A stretch of 64,000 nucleotides of DNA, taken from the NCBI RefSeq assembly GCF_016316925.1, contig NZ_JAEEGB010000015.1, positions 188,244 through 252,243 of the forward strand. Direction: 5' to 3'. Source of the DNA: Clostridium aciditolerans. GTDB lineage: Bacteria > Bacillota > Clostridia > Clostridiales > Clostridiaceae. Shown piece by piece: positions 43,401 to 52,398 of the stretch. The translations under genes and the position numbers were made by a program. Each line of letters starts with the position of its first letter. Within the stretch, counting starts at the first letter, position 1. The notes under the pieces are model-generated. The model did not search any database. It was not told where the DNA came from and worked only from the letters and a program-made list of their open reading frames with translations.

Positions 43401-44659
43401 TACTCCTTTTCCACTTTAATAATAATTTTTCTACAATCAGGATATTTATTTATTACATCCTTAGAAAGCTTGACTGTTTCCATTTCTCCTGGAGTAAGTA
43501 TTCTTTTCTTTATATGCATCTCTCTAGTGTCATCAAAATATACTGATATATAATTATCTTTAAACACATCTCCAACTCTAAATCTTATTTCTAAGTTTTT
43601 CTCTATATTTTCAGGATTCACATATTTTGGCACAGTATATCTTACTCCACCTGTAGCAACTATCTCTATTTTATTGCCATCAAATCTCGTGCCTTTTACA
43701 TATTTAGCAGCGTTTCTTCCTGCACTATAGCTTTCAATGGTAACATTGTCAACTAAGTCATGAACATGTAGGACATTACCACAAGCAAAAATGCCTTCGA
43801 TATTTGTTTCAAGACTTTCATCTACCTCCGGACCGCCAGTTATAGTTGATAACTTAACATCAGCAGTTCTGGATAATTCATTCTCTGGGAGAAGTCCTAC
43901 AGATAAAAGCAGCGTATCACAAGGTATAAATTCCTCTGTACCTTTTATAGGGTTTCTATTTTCATCAACAGCTGCAATAGTTACCCCTTCAACCCTTTCC
44001 TTGCCTTTTATATCTATAACCGTATAACTTAACTTTAATGGTATATCAAAATCATCAAGACACTGAACAATATTTCTCTTAAGTCCACCTGAATAAGACA
44101 TAAGCTCAACTACAGCTTTAACCTTAGCACCTTCAAGTGTCATTCTTCTTGCCATTATTAGCCCTATATCTCCCGAACCTAATATAACAACTTCTTTACC
44201 TGGCATATATCCTTCTATATTTACAAACTTTTGAGCAGCTCCTGCTGTATATATACCTGCACATCTGCTTCCCGGTATATTTATCGCTCCTCTTGGTCTT
44301 TCTCTACATCCCATAGCAAGTATAACAGACTTAGCTTTTAATTCTAATATTCCGTCCTCTTCGTTAACAGCTGTAATAACTTTATTTTCATTTAAATCTA
44401 ATACCATAGTATTCAATTTATATGGAATCTGCATCTCTATTGTTTTATCAATAAATCTTTGAGCGTATTCAGGGCCAGTTAACTCCTCCTTGAAAGTATG
44501 AAGTCCAAATCCATTATGGATGCACTGATTCAATATTCCACCTAACTGGTTTTCTCTCTCAAGTATTAATATGTTGTCAATTCCCTCTTCTTTAGCTGAA
44601 ATTGCTGCCGCAAGCCCTGCAGGACCACCACCAATTATTACTATGTCATATTCTTGCAT
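43400..44659 (-). CDS. FAD-dependent pyridine nucleotide-disulfide type oxidoreductase
   Basis: Flavoprotein of 419 residues. FAD-binding motif IVIIGGGPAGLAAAISA at the N-terminus, the NAD-binding motif VVILGSGDIGLIMARR near 173, and the C-terminal FAD motif GIFACGNVLHVHDLVD near 290. The central CNQCIHNGFGLHTF-like segment (here LNQCIHNGFGLHTF) is typical of the partner of GlpA-like proteins. It has no redox-active CxxC of thioredoxin reductase type. Likely passes electrons between the glpA product and NAD. Middle gene of a three-gene operon. Confidence 0.88.
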   Translation of the reverse strand: MQEYDIVIIGGGPAGLAAAISAKEEGIDNILILERENQLGGILNQCIHNGFGLHTFKEELTGPEYAQRFIDKTIEMQIPYKLNTMVLDLNENKVITAVNEEDGILELKAKSVILAMGCRERPRGAINIPGSRCAGIYTAGAAQKFVNIEGYMPGKEVVILGSGDIGLIMARRMTLEGAKVKAVVELMSYSGGLKRNIVQCLDDFDIPLKLSYTVIDIKGKERVEGVTIAAVDENRNPIKGTEEFIPCDTLLLSVGLLPENELSRTADVKLSTITGGPEVDESLETNIEGIFACGNVLHVHDLVDNVTIESYSAGRNAAKYVKGTRFDGNKIEIVATGGVRYTVPKYVNPENIEKNLEIRFRVGDVFKDNYISVYFDDTREMHIKKRILTPGEMETVKLSKDVINKYPDCRKIIIKVEKE

Positions 44660-44702
44660 ATCAATAAACCTCCAAGCATTATTAATTTCATAGGAATTAT
44701 AC

Positions 44703-46139
44703 TTAAATTGTTTCTTTATCTTTACCTACTAGCAACTTGGATTCTCCTCCAAACTTAGTTACTTCTGTAGGCATTAAGTTAAGCTCTCTAGCTAAAATTT
44801 CAACTATTTTAGGTGCACAAAATCCTGCTTGACATCTTCCCATACCAGATCTAGTTCTTCTTTTAACACCATCAAGAGTCCTTGCTCCTAAAGGTCTCCT
44901 TATCGCATTTATAATTTCCCCTTCAGTAACAGTCTCACATCTACATATTATCTTACCATATCTTGAATCCTGCTGTATAAGTTTCTTTCTTTCTTCATTG
45001 TTTAGCTCTCTAAATTTAGGTATTCCCTTCCTAATAGGATTAAACTTTTCATTTTTGCTTGGATTCAATTTGTTTACTATGATATCAACAACCATCTCAG
45101 CTATTGCAGGTGCGCTCGACAATCCAGGTGATTCAATACCTGCTGCATTAATGAAGTTTTCAGCATCTTGCTGTTCTCCAATTATAAAATCATTTTCCAC
45201 ACTATGTGCTCTTAATCCCGAGAATGAAGTTATAACTTGTCTCATAGGAACTTGTTTAATACTTAAACCTGCTTTACTTATTATGTCATTTATTCCTTCT
45301 GATGATGTATTTAAATCATTCTTATCTTCTGTATCTATCGCATTAGGGCCTATCAATAAATTCCCATCTACTGTCGGTGTTACTAATATACCTTTTCCCA
45401 TCTTAGTTGGAAGTTGGAATACAGTTTTTGATATCATATTCCCTACTGATTTATCAAATAGGCAGTATTCACCTTTTCTAGCAACTATATTTATTTTGTT
45501 ATTACTTATCATGTTATTTATTTCATCTGCAAATACACCGGAAGCATTCACCACTATCTTTGTTTCAATATCTCCCTTGTTAGTTCTTAATACATATATA
45601 TCTTCTATCTTATCTATAGCTTTTACCTCAGTTTCGAATTTAAAATCTACTCCATTTGTAAAGGCATTTTCAGCTAAAGCTATTGTCATTTCATAAGGAC
45701 AAACAATTGCACCAGTTGACGCATGCAGCGCAGCAACTACTTCATCTGATACGTTAGGTTCCATTTCTCTTAGTTTATCTCCCTCTATTATTTCAAGTCC
45801 TGGAACCCCATTCCTTTCTCCCTGTTTTTTTAAATCATTAAGTTTATCTACATCATTTTTATTAAAACACAAAACCAAAGATCCATTTCTTTTAAAAGGG
45901 AAATCTAATTCCTCAGCTAACTTATCAAACATGGAATTTCCTTTAGCATTAAGCTTTCCTTTTAAACTTTCAGGTTTGGCATCAAACCCTGCGTGTACTA
46001 TGGCACTATTAGCTTTAGTTGTTCCATTTGCTACATCCGAGTCCTTATCAATAACACATACCTTTAATTTATATCTAGCAAGTTCTCTAGCTATTGAACA
46101 TCCTACGACTCCAGCTCCTACAATTGTTATATCAAACAT
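44703..46139 (-). CDS. glpA: GlpA-like FAD-dependent glycerol-3-phosphate dehydrogenase
   Basis: Flavoprotein of 478 residues from the ATG at 46139 (AAAGGAGG before it). DAO-type FAD domain with ITIVGAGVVGCSIARELARY at the start, then the substrate domain, and a C-terminal BFD-like [2Fe-2S] domain with CRCETVTEGEI and CQAGFCAPKI near 418-460. This domain order is that of anaerobic GlpA and of the Firmicute glycerol-3-phosphate dehydrogenase operons with DUF1667. Some relatives are annotated as L-2-hydroxyglutarate oxidase; the operon context favours glycerol 3-phosphate. A terminator in the leader suggests antitermination control. Confidence 0.87.
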   Translation of the reverse strand: MFDITIVGAGVVGCSIARELARYKLKVCVIDKDSDVANGTTKANSAIVHAGFDAKPESLKGKLNAKGNSMFDKLAEELDFPFKRNGSLVLCFNKNDVDKLNDLKKQGERNGVPGLEIIEGDKLREMEPNVSDEVVAALHASTGAIVCPYEMTIALAENAFTNGVDFKFETEVKAIDKIEDIYVLRTNKGDIETKIVVNASGVFADEINNMISNNKINIVARKGEYCLFDKSVGNMISKTVFQLPTKMGKGILVTPTVDGNLLIGPNAIDTEDKNDLNTSSEGINDIISKAGLSIKQVPMRQVITSFSGLRAHSVENDFIIGEQQDAENFINAAGIESPGLSSAPAIAEMVVDIIVNKLNPSKNEKFNPIRKGIPKFRELNNEERKKLIQQDSRYGKIICRCETVTEGEIINAIRRPLGARTLDGVKRRTRSGMGRCQAGFCAPKIVEILARELNLMPTEVTKFGGESKLLVGKDKETI

Positions 46140-46167
46140 AGATATACCTCCTTTAAATATAAAACAA

Positions 46168-46218
46168 AAAGAGAGCACAAATTTAAGGCAAACTATACCT
46201 TAAAATTTGGCTCTCTTT
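46168..46218 (-). terminator. Leader terminator/attenuator just before glpA
   Basis: Long hairpin of about 20 bp (AAAGAGAGC...AAGG with CCTT...GCTCTCTTT) and a following TTTTTG, ending only about 20 bases before the glpA ribosome binding site. Possible -10 sequence (TATATTAT) lies some 15 bases upstream of it. GlpP-type antitermination is known for glycerol operons in Firmicutes and would fit; alternatively it only ends the focA transcript. Confidence 0.7.
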
Positions 46219-46420
46219 AACTCCGCCATAATATATACTTCTTAATTTCAACTTTAGCTTAACATAAATATTATAAATATTCAACTATTAAATACTCTTA
46301 AATTTCGAGAAATAATCTTATAGTTCAATAGATTTCCATGGTTTTTTTAGTGTTATTTACTTTAGACATCTTTAACTTGCTATTTTAGTTCAAATACTTT
46401 ATTATGTTTGATATAAAATT

Positions 46421-47284
46421 CTATGATTGCGCTTTTACTTCTAAAGAAGCTTTGCTGCTATCCTTTTTTGCTGGAATATATTTATATACTGCATAGTATG
46501 CTAACCCGACCATAACTGCTCCTCCAACTATATTTCCAAGAGTTACAGGAATTAAGTTATTTACGATTCCCGCTCCGTCTATCATTTTGTTTGGAGCCAA
46601 TCCTGATGCTTGCGCGTATATTGGATTAGATTTAGCAAGGATTCCTGCTGTTAAGAAATACATGTTAGCAACACAGTGTTCAAAACCACAAGCCACAAAA
46701 GCCATTATAGGAAACCATATTATTGCTACTTTACTGGCAACGTCCTTCGCTGCTGCTGCTCCCCAAACTGCAAGACAAACTAAGAAATTACACATTATTC
46801 CACTAGCGAATGCTGTCCCAAATGCCAGACTACCTTTAGTTGATGCCACCTTTATTACAACTCCACCAAGTTTTCCAGAGCTCATATTAAAGACTCCTGA
46901 TTGAAAAACCAAAAAAGCTATAAGCATTGAGCCAATAAAATTAGCTATATATACTATTACCCAGTTTTTTAGTACATCTTTAATACTTATTTTCCCATCT
47001 ACAAGAGGTACAATCATTAAACAATTACCTGTAAATAGTTCTGCACCACACATTACTACTAACATAAGTCCTACCGGAAACACTGCACCACTTAATAGCT
47101 TAGCAACACCTGCATCTGCTACTCCATGGGAAACAACTGCTGAAGCAGCTCCTCCTACTGCAATAAATGCACCTGCTAACAGTCCTAAAATAATTTGCTG
47201 CGATGTTGTCAGACCTGCCTTACCACATCCTCCCCCTATAGATGCATCGCACAATTCATTTGGTTTTAACATTCTACTTTCCAT
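46421..47284 (-). CDS. focA: Formate/nitrite transporter family channel (FocA)
   Basis: Membrane channel of 287 residues with six to seven helices, a pentameric FNT protein. The family motifs MCGAELFTGNCLMI near 79 and the repeated GxxxCN...LVCLAVW near 165 (SGIMCNFLVCLAVWGA), then FVACGFEHCVANMYFL near 200 with the pore histidine H203-like residue, are visible. It is the last gene of the Wood-Ljungdahl cluster as seen here, so formate is the likely substrate, moving in for fixation or out when formed from CO2. It lies about 50 bases after lplA. Confidence 0.93.
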   Translation of the reverse strand: MESRMLKPNELCDASIGGGCGKAGLTTSQQIILGLLAGAFIAVGGAASAVVSHGVADAGVAKLLSGAVFPVGLMLVVMCGAELFTGNCLMIVPLVDGKISIKDVLKNWVIVYIANFIGSMLIAFLVFQSGVFNMSSGKLGGVVIKVASTKGSLAFGTAFASGIMCNFLVCLAVWGAAAAKDVASKVAIIWFPIMAFVACGFEHCVANMYFLTAGILAKSNPIYAQASGLAPNKMIDGAGIVNNLIPVTLGNIVGGAVMVGLAYYAVYKYIPAKKDSSKASLEVKAQS

Positions 47285-47351
47285 ATAGATCCCCTTCCTT
47301 TTAATTATCTTAAAATTATTTAAATAATTATGTCCATAATCAAAAAGTCAC

Positions 47352-48338
47352 TTATACAAAAAAGCATTCTAAAATTTCATCTAATGTAATATTACCAAAG
47401 TATTGTGTTAAATTTACGCTGCTAAGTATATACTCAATAGCAGACTTTTCATATCTAATTCTCTTAAGCTTTTCCTCAAGTTCATCAACGCTGCATAATG
47501 CTAAAAAGTCTCCATAAATTTTACACTCGTTAATAAGTCCACTATTAACATTAAGTAAAACTTCTAATTTACCATTAGCAAATCTCTTTGAGCTTTTAAA
47601 ATTAAATTTCGGAGATTTTCCATAGTTCCATTCCCAGGTGTCATATTTACTTTCTTTAAGTTTAGTTATAGATACTAGATCATTTTCGGATAGGTGATAT
47701 TCCTCAAGAATGTTATTCTCAAACAAATTTTTTAGCAACAATTCTTTGAATCCGTTTACATCGGTACCTTCTCTTAGGTAATCTTTAATATTAGTTACCC
47801 TACTTCTTACCGATTTAATACCTTTAGACTGTATTTTGTCCAGCTGTACATTTAGTACCTTCCCTATAATATCTAGATTTGAGTCAAATAACAGAGTGCC
47901 ATGATGAAGAATTCTCCCCTTATGCATACTTTGAGCATTTCCTGAAAACTTTTTGCCATCTATAGTAAGATCATTTCTACCGCTTAACTCAGCATCTACT
48001 CCTAGTTTTTTCAATGCATTTATAACTGGTATTGTGTATTTTTTATAGTCAATCATATTATTCTTATCATATCCTGTTATGAATGAAAAATTTAAATTGC
48101 CTAGATCATGGTAAACAGCTCCACCACCTGTTATTCTTCGTACTACTTTTATATTGTTTTCCTGTACGAAGTTAGCATTAATTTCTTCTATAGTGTTTTG
48201 ATGTCTTCCTATAACTATCGTATTTTCATTCTGCCACAAAATGATAAAGTCTTCCTGCATTCCAACAGTCTTAAATATATACTCTTCTAGTGCTAAATTA
48301 AAATATGGGTTAAATGAATTACTTAAAATATATTTCAT
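47352..48338 (-). CDS. lplA: Lipoate-protein ligase A
   Basis: Enzyme of 328 residues that attaches lipoate to acceptor proteins. The start at 48338 follows GGAGGC. The catalytic part has NPYFNLALEEYIF, IVIGRHQNTIEEIN, VVRRITGGGAVYHDLGNLNFSF and the acceptor lysine segment DLTIDGKKFSGNAQ; the C-terminal accessory domain is present (about 250-328). GcvH encoded 4 kb upstream in the same cluster is the obvious substrate; no lipoylated 2-oxoacid dehydrogenase is seen in the window. Confidence 0.95.
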   Translation of the reverse strand: MKYILSNSFNPYFNLALEEYIFKTVGMQEDFIILWQNENTIVIGRHQNTIEEINANFVQENNIKVVRRITGGGAVYHDLGNLNFSFITGYDKNNMIDYKKYTIPVINALKKLGVDAELSGRNDLTIDGKKFSGNAQSMHKGRILHHGTLLFDSNLDIIGKVLNVQLDKIQSKGIKSVRSRVTNIKDYLREGTDVNGFKELLLKNLFENNILEEYHLSENDLVSITKLKESKYDTWEWNYGKSPKFNFKSSKRFANGKLEVLLNVNSGLINECKIYGDFLALCSVDELEEKLKRIRYEKSAIEYILSSVNLTQYFGNITLDEILECFFV

Positions 48339-48382
48339 AAAACTGCCTCCAGTTAGCATAAATTTAATTGTGAAATTTTAAA

Positions 48383-49024
48383 CTATTTAGCATAAGCTAA
48401 AGTAGTTATTGCTCCAATTGAAACATCTCCAACTACGGCTAAATCTTCCGCAGAAAAATAAAATGGAACATTGCCATTAAATAATATTTGTGATGAAGGA
48501 GGGAACTCCTCATCTCCTTCCCATAGAGCAAAAGTTACATATATATTATTTAAAAATTCAAATTTATAAGCTATATCCCCCATATCTACTTTTTCTGCTC
48601 CAATTTTTTCAAATGCATTTTTAAACTTTTCTAGGTTCTGTCCAAAGGTTTTTGCTAATCTTAAAAGACATCTTCCATAGAAATTGTTATAATACATATT
48701 TCCACCATCAACGTCTCTGTATGTTATATTTTTATCTAATGGAGCAACTCCCTTTGCATTCATCAAATATCTTAATACTAATGTTTTAGGTGCATATTTT
48801 TCTATTGACCTTCCATCTTCCTTTAATACTTCTCCTGATGGATATCTTACTATTATATTTTCTCCCATCAATCTAACTACAAATTGCTGTTTTTCTTTAT
48901 TATATATACATCCAGTATTTTGTTCCATTTCTTCAGGATTAAAGTTTTTAAATATACTTTTGTTATATTCATATGGTATTTTATCTTTTCTCTTTTCTTC
49001 TATTGCAACTTTATCCATAACCAC
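48383..49024 (-). CDS. DUF3786 domain protein
   Basis: Protein of 213 residues matching DUF3786 over about residues 45-208 (FVVRLMGENIIVRYPSGEV, LRYLMNAKG, YYNNFYGRCLLRLAKTFG, FALWEGDEEFPPSSQILF). The function is unknown. Such genes turn up in anaerobes that carry CODH/acetyl-CoA synthase and corrinoid enzymes, often close to them, as here. GTG at 49024 is taken as the start because AAAGGA lies six bases before it. It is preceded by repeat copy B and followed by lplA after 44 bases. Confidence 0.82.
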   Translation of the reverse strand: MVMDKVAIEEKRKDKIPYEYNKSIFKNFNPEEMEQNTGCIYNKEKQQFVVRLMGENIIVRYPSGEVLKEDGRSIEKYAPKTLVLRYLMNAKGVAPLDKNITYRDVDGGNMYYNNFYGRCLLRLAKTFGQNLEKFKNAFEKIGAEKVDMGDIAYKFEFLNNIYVTFALWEGDEEFPPSSQILFNGNVPFYFSAEDLAVVGDVSIGAITTLAYAK

Positions 49025-49072
49025 TTTTCATCCTTTCAACTTCATATATGGTGAACTTATGTTAGTAATATA

Positions 49073-49315
49073 AAAAAATTACGACGTAATTTTTTAGAGG
49101 ACAGAGGACAATTGACAGAGGACAGTGAAGGAGGATTTTTCTCCGCTACACTACGAAAAATCTTTAATTTATATAAATTAGCGATGTTTTGCATTAGCAA
49201 AACAAGCCTAAAAAAATAAATTAATTTTCTGACGTAAGGAAGAAAACTCACCTTCACTGTCCTCTGTCCTCTGTCTTCTGTCCTCTAATAAAAATTTTGT
49301 ATCACAAAATTTTTA
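49073..49315. repeat. Heptad-ended inverted-repeat element, copy B (about 243 bp)
   Basis: Left: perfect AT-rich palindrome AAAAAATTACG-A-CGTAATTTTTT (49073-49095), then AGAGGAC x2, AATTGAC, AGAGGAC, AGTGAAGG. Right: CCTTCACT, GTCCTCT x2, GTCTTCT, GTCCTCT (to 49286), then AAAATTTTGTATCACAAAATTTT. The four-unit arrays mirror one another. Inside, GGAGGATTTTTCTCCGCTAC and TACGAAAAATCTTTAATT match copies A and C. No gene. It lies between the His-rich gene and the DUF3786 gene. Confidence 0.88.
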
Positions 49316-49331
49316 AGTTACGAATTAAACA

Positions 49332-49775
49332 CTAAATATGCTTTTGAGCTTCTAATAGCATTTCATCTGCCTTTTCCATATATTCAATTGCTTTTGCAAT
49401 ATAAGTAGATGTTTCTGTTTTATCCATAGTTTTTGCTTTTTCAACCCATTCTTTAAAACTTTCTTCGTGAGATTTATTATGATCAACCCAATGATGTAAC
49501 AAAACTTTTAATGTTTTTTCTTCCTTAGTTAGATTATCATCTACTGTTGCTCCACACTCATGATTATGTCCTTGTCCACAACAATTGCTGTGCTTATGAT
49601 CATGGTCTCCGCTATGATCGTGATCATGACTATGCTTATGCTCGTGGTCATGTGAATGAACATGACTATGTCCATGCGTATGTTCTTCTATGCCATGACT
49701 ATGTTTGTGCTCATGTTGATGCTCATGTTCATGTGAATGAGCATGGCTATGTTCATGTGAATGTTCTTTACTCAT
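49332..49775 (-). CDS. His-rich metal-binding protein
   Basis: Protein of 147 residues from the ATG at 49775, after GAGGAGG. Residues 1-74 contain 29 histidines, mostly alternating with Ser, Glu or Asp (HSHEHSHAHSHEH pattern), then CCGQGHNHECG with three cysteines. Residues 82-147 form a helical domain (LLHHWVDHNKSHEESFKEWV). His-rich stretches like this bind nickel, zinc or cobalt. Next to cooT and the nickel enzyme AcsB, nickel storage or delivery is the best guess. The repetitive codons also explain the apparent open frames on the other strand. Confidence 0.85.
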   Translation of the reverse strand: MSKEHSHEHSHAHSHEHEHQHEHKHSHGIEEHTHGHSHVHSHDHEHKHSHDHDHSGDHDHKHSNCCGQGHNHECGATVDDNLTKEEKTLKVLLHHWVDHNKSHEESFKEWVEKAKTMDKTETSTYIAKAIEYMEKADEMLLEAQKHI

Positions 49776-49803
49776 AATAAGTACCTCCTCATAAGTTACA
49801 TAT

Positions 49804-49998
49804 TTATTTAACTTTTTCAATAATTATTTTGTGCTCTAAAAGTCTTACTTCTTTTAACATTCCTTCAATTAACTGTTCCTCTCCTAAAAGATCTGTTAAT
49901 AACAATTTCCCATTTTCTTTTGGTACTACATCTACTACATAGTCCATTACTTTTCTTTCACCTTCTGGTGTAATTAAATATGCTGTTGATTCACACAT
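49804..49998 (-). CDS. cooT: CooT family nickel-binding protein
   Basis: Protein of 64 residues, full length for CooT, which was described in Rhodospirillum rubrum as a nickel chaperone for carbon monoxide dehydrogenase. It starts MCESTAYL, with the Cys at position 2 that ligates nickel in the dimer, and continues with the small beta-barrel (VMDYVVDVVPKENGKLLLTDLLG). It lies six bases before acsV ends upstream and 28 bases ahead of the His-rich gene, so they share a transcript. Confidence 0.9.
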   Translation of the reverse strand: MCESTAYLITPEGERKVMDYVVDVVPKENGKLLLTDLLGEEQLIEGMLKEVRLLEHKIIIEKVK

Positions 49999-50003
49999 TT
50001 TTG

Positions 50004-51935
50004 TTACCTCCTTAACAATTGTTCCACACTTGGAAACTTTTCAATATCAGTATGCGGCAAAAAGCACGCAGATACAAATTCATCCATATATCCTGGTTCC
50101 ACACTAAGTTCAACATAAGTCATATGATTTGCTACTTCTTCTAATTTATGTCTTGCATCTTCACTCATTAAGGTTAAGTAACATCCCATTAAAGAACTAT
50201 TACCTATATAAGAGATTTTATCTTGTTCTATATCAGGAAGCATCCCTATTTTTATAGAGTTTCCTATATCTAAGCTGTTGCCTATACCACCTGCTATATA
50301 AATTTTGTCTATCATAGTGAAGTCCATTCCAAGTCCACTTAGAAGAGTGTTGACTCCCGAATAAATAGCTGCCTTTGCTCTAATAAAATTATCTATGTCA
50401 ACTTCCGTTATGGCAATATCTTTTTCCAATTTATATTCTTCTTTAAATACTATTACGTATTCTCCAATTCCGTGTTCGTCAAATCTTACTCTTGATGTCC
50501 CTAGACCTTTTACAAGTTTTCCCCTTCTGTCAATCAGTCCAGATAGCATCATTTCACATATTAAGTCAATAATTCCTGAACCACAAATTCCTGCTGGCTT
50601 TTCATCTCCAATCACACTAATTTTAGGTTCATAAGTGTCTCTTTCAATTTTAACTTCTTCTATTGCTCCACCTGCTGCTCTCATCCCACAGCTTATTTCT
50701 CCACCTTCAAAGGCAGGTCCAGCAGAGCAAGCACAGGTCATTAAAAATTCTCTATTTCCAAATACAATTTCACCGTTAGTTCCTAAATCAATAAAAAGTA
50801 TATTTTCGTCAGACGCCCATATACCTGATGCTAGAACTCCAGCAGTAATGTCGCCTCCAACATAACTTGCAACAGAGGGTACTAAGTATATAAAGGTTTC
50901 TGAATTAACTGCTATTTCCAATTCAGATGCTTTTATAAAAGGTGATTTTACAAAAGCCGGAATATAAGGTTCCATTCTTAAGTAATCAGGATAAACCCCT
51001 AAAAACAAATGGGACATTGTAGTATTTCCTGCAGCTATAAAGGATACTACTTCATCCTTTGATATACCAGAATCTTTATACATTTTTCTTAAAAGTGGAT
51101 TTATAGTTTCATTGATTATTGCATTATTTAGCTCTTCAAGTCCATTTCCTCTTGTTGAATATATTATCCTATTTATAACATCTGCACCATACTTTATTTG
51201 TGCGTTTCCTGAAGATGCCTTTGCTACAAGTGTACCGCCATATAAATCTACTAAACAGGCTGCCACAGATGTAGTTCCAATATCTAGTGCTACACCATAG
51301 AGTCTATCTGTAGTATTTCCCTTTTCCATATTAATTATAGTAGTTTTACCTTCTCCTCTTGGTATATGCGTTATAGTAACTTCAAAATCAGCTTCCCTTA
51401 TAAGCGAAGATATTTTTCTAAGCATAGGAAGTCTACAAAATACTTGATTATATCCTAAGTGATTTCTTAAATGCCTTTTAATTCTCTCAAAATCAGATAT
51501 ATTGTCATCTAATGTTGGAGGATCTAGTTTTATAAAATCCTTTTTTACATATGTTTTGAATTCCATTCCATTCTCTGATAACTTCTGCTTTGATTTTTCA
51601 AATATTTCATGTTCTCTTTTACCGGATAAATCTTCAATTTTCATACCATGCATAGCTGACGATGCATTAGAAGGAATCTCAATAACTACATCTTCTATCA
51701 CCTTTGAATTACAAGCTAAAATATATCCTTCATTCCACTCTTCATCCTTTATATGCCTGCTTTTTTCAGTATCTATTTTTCCTTCAAGAATTTTTACCTT
51801 ACACTTTCCACAAACACCATTTCCATTACAAGGAGCATCAATAAATATTTCAGCTTTTCTAGCAACCTCTAATAGGTTTTCCCCATTTTCTACTACTATC
51901 TCCCTGTTTTGTGGAACAAATTTAACTCTTAGCAT
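50004..51935 (-). CDS. acsV: Corrinoid protein reductive activator AcsV (RACo/ASKHA family)
   Basis: Protein of 643 residues that uses ATP to put the inactivated Co(II) corrinoid protein back into the Co(I) state. The N-terminal [2Fe-2S] domain has ligands C36, C42, C45 and C75. A linker domain follows (about 90-200), and then the ASKHA ATPase fold with YGVALDIGTTSVAACLVDL near 215, FIDLGTNGEIVFGN near 385 and FIYLVPSVASYVGGDIT. It should act on AcsCD. It follows gcvH but is separated from it by a terminator, and is followed by cooT. Confidence 0.93.
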   Translation of the reverse strand: MLRVKFVPQNREIVVENGENLLEVARKAEIFIDAPCNGNGVCGKCKVKILEGKIDTEKSRHIKDEEWNEGYILACNSKVIEDVVIEIPSNASSAMHGMKIEDLSGKREHEIFEKSKQKLSENGMEFKTYVKKDFIKLDPPTLDDNISDFERIKRHLRNHLGYNQVFCRLPMLRKISSLIREADFEVTITHIPRGEGKTTIINMEKGNTTDRLYGVALDIGTTSVAACLVDLYGGTLVAKASSGNAQIKYGADVINRIIYSTRGNGLEELNNAIINETINPLLRKMYKDSGISKDEVVSFIAAGNTTMSHLFLGVYPDYLRMEPYIPAFVKSPFIKASELEIAVNSETFIYLVPSVASYVGGDITAGVLASGIWASDENILFIDLGTNGEIVFGNREFLMTCACSAGPAFEGGEISCGMRAAGGAIEEVKIERDTYEPKISVIGDEKPAGICGSGIIDLICEMMLSGLIDRRGKLVKGLGTSRVRFDEHGIGEYVIVFKEEYKLEKDIAITEVDIDNFIRAKAAIYSGVNTLLSGLGMDFTMIDKIYIAGGIGNSLDIGNSIKIGMLPDIEQDKISYIGNSSLMGCYLTLMSEDARHKLEEVANHMTYVELSVEPGYMDEFVSACFLPHTDIEKFPSVEQLLRR

Positions 51936-51961
51936 ATTTTGTAAATACCTCCTTAAAAAAA

Positions 51962-51988
51962 ACTTTCTCGGTTAAATTACCGAGAAGT
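51962..51988 (-). terminator. Internal terminator between gcvH and acsV
   Basis: Stem of about 10 bp (ACTTCTCGGT with ACCGAGAAAGT on the minus strand), straight after the gcvH stop, followed by eight T's. It should reduce expression of acsV and later genes relative to acsB. Confidence 0.88.
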
Positions 51989-51994
51989 TTTTTT

Positions 51995-52369
51995 CTACTT
52001 TAAGCCTGATTCATATCCAGAAGCATTTAATAAATTTTCAAGCTCCCCTTTATCGCTTACTTTTACTTTTACTATCCAAGCATCATAAGCATTTTCATTT
52101 ATATATTCAGGTTCGTCGTCTAACTTTTCGTTAACTTCCAAAACTTCTCCTGATATAGGAGCTATCAAATCTGAAGCTTTCTTTGAGGACTCAACTACTC
52201 CAAAAGCTTTTCCTTGAGCTATTTCTTCTTCTACTTCTGGCATCTCTACAAATAATATTTCGCCAAGTTGATCTTGTGCAAAATCGCTTATTCCTATATA
52301 TGCTACATCGCCATCTATTTTAGCCCATGTATGTTCGCTGCTGTAATATAATTCACTTGGAAAATTCAT
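51995..52369 (-). CDS. gcvH: Glycine cleavage system H-like lipoyl protein
   Basis: Lipoyl carrier of 124 residues from the ATG at 52369. The lipoyl lysine is K63 in VVESSKKASDLIAPISG, and the start ELYYSSEHTWAKIDGD and WIVKVKVSD near the end fit GcvH. In this cluster it comes with lpdA and lplA but without gcvP or gcvT in the window. gcvH and lpdA are known members of acs clusters in clostridial acetogens, where their exact role is unsettled: either the glycine synthase encoded elsewhere or an unknown step. Confidence 0.95.
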   Translation of the reverse strand: MNFPSELYYSSEHTWAKIDGDVAYIGISDFAQDQLGEILFVEMPEVEEEIAQGKAFGVVESSKKASDLIAPISGEVLEVNEKLDDEPEYINENAYDAWIVKVKVSDKGELENLLNASGYESGLK

Positions 52370-52398
52370 TATTAACACCCCTTCTTCTAATTTTTATT

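Noticed and set aside
49057-49257. 66-codon frame within repeat copy B
   Set aside because: It runs through the heptad arrays and has no ribosome binding site or likeness to a protein; it is a by-product of the repeat.
49547-49777. Open frame of 76 codons opposite the His-rich gene
   Set aside because: It is the complement of the CAT/CAC/GAT codon runs (giving Tyr/Val/His/Asp repeats) and has no start site support.
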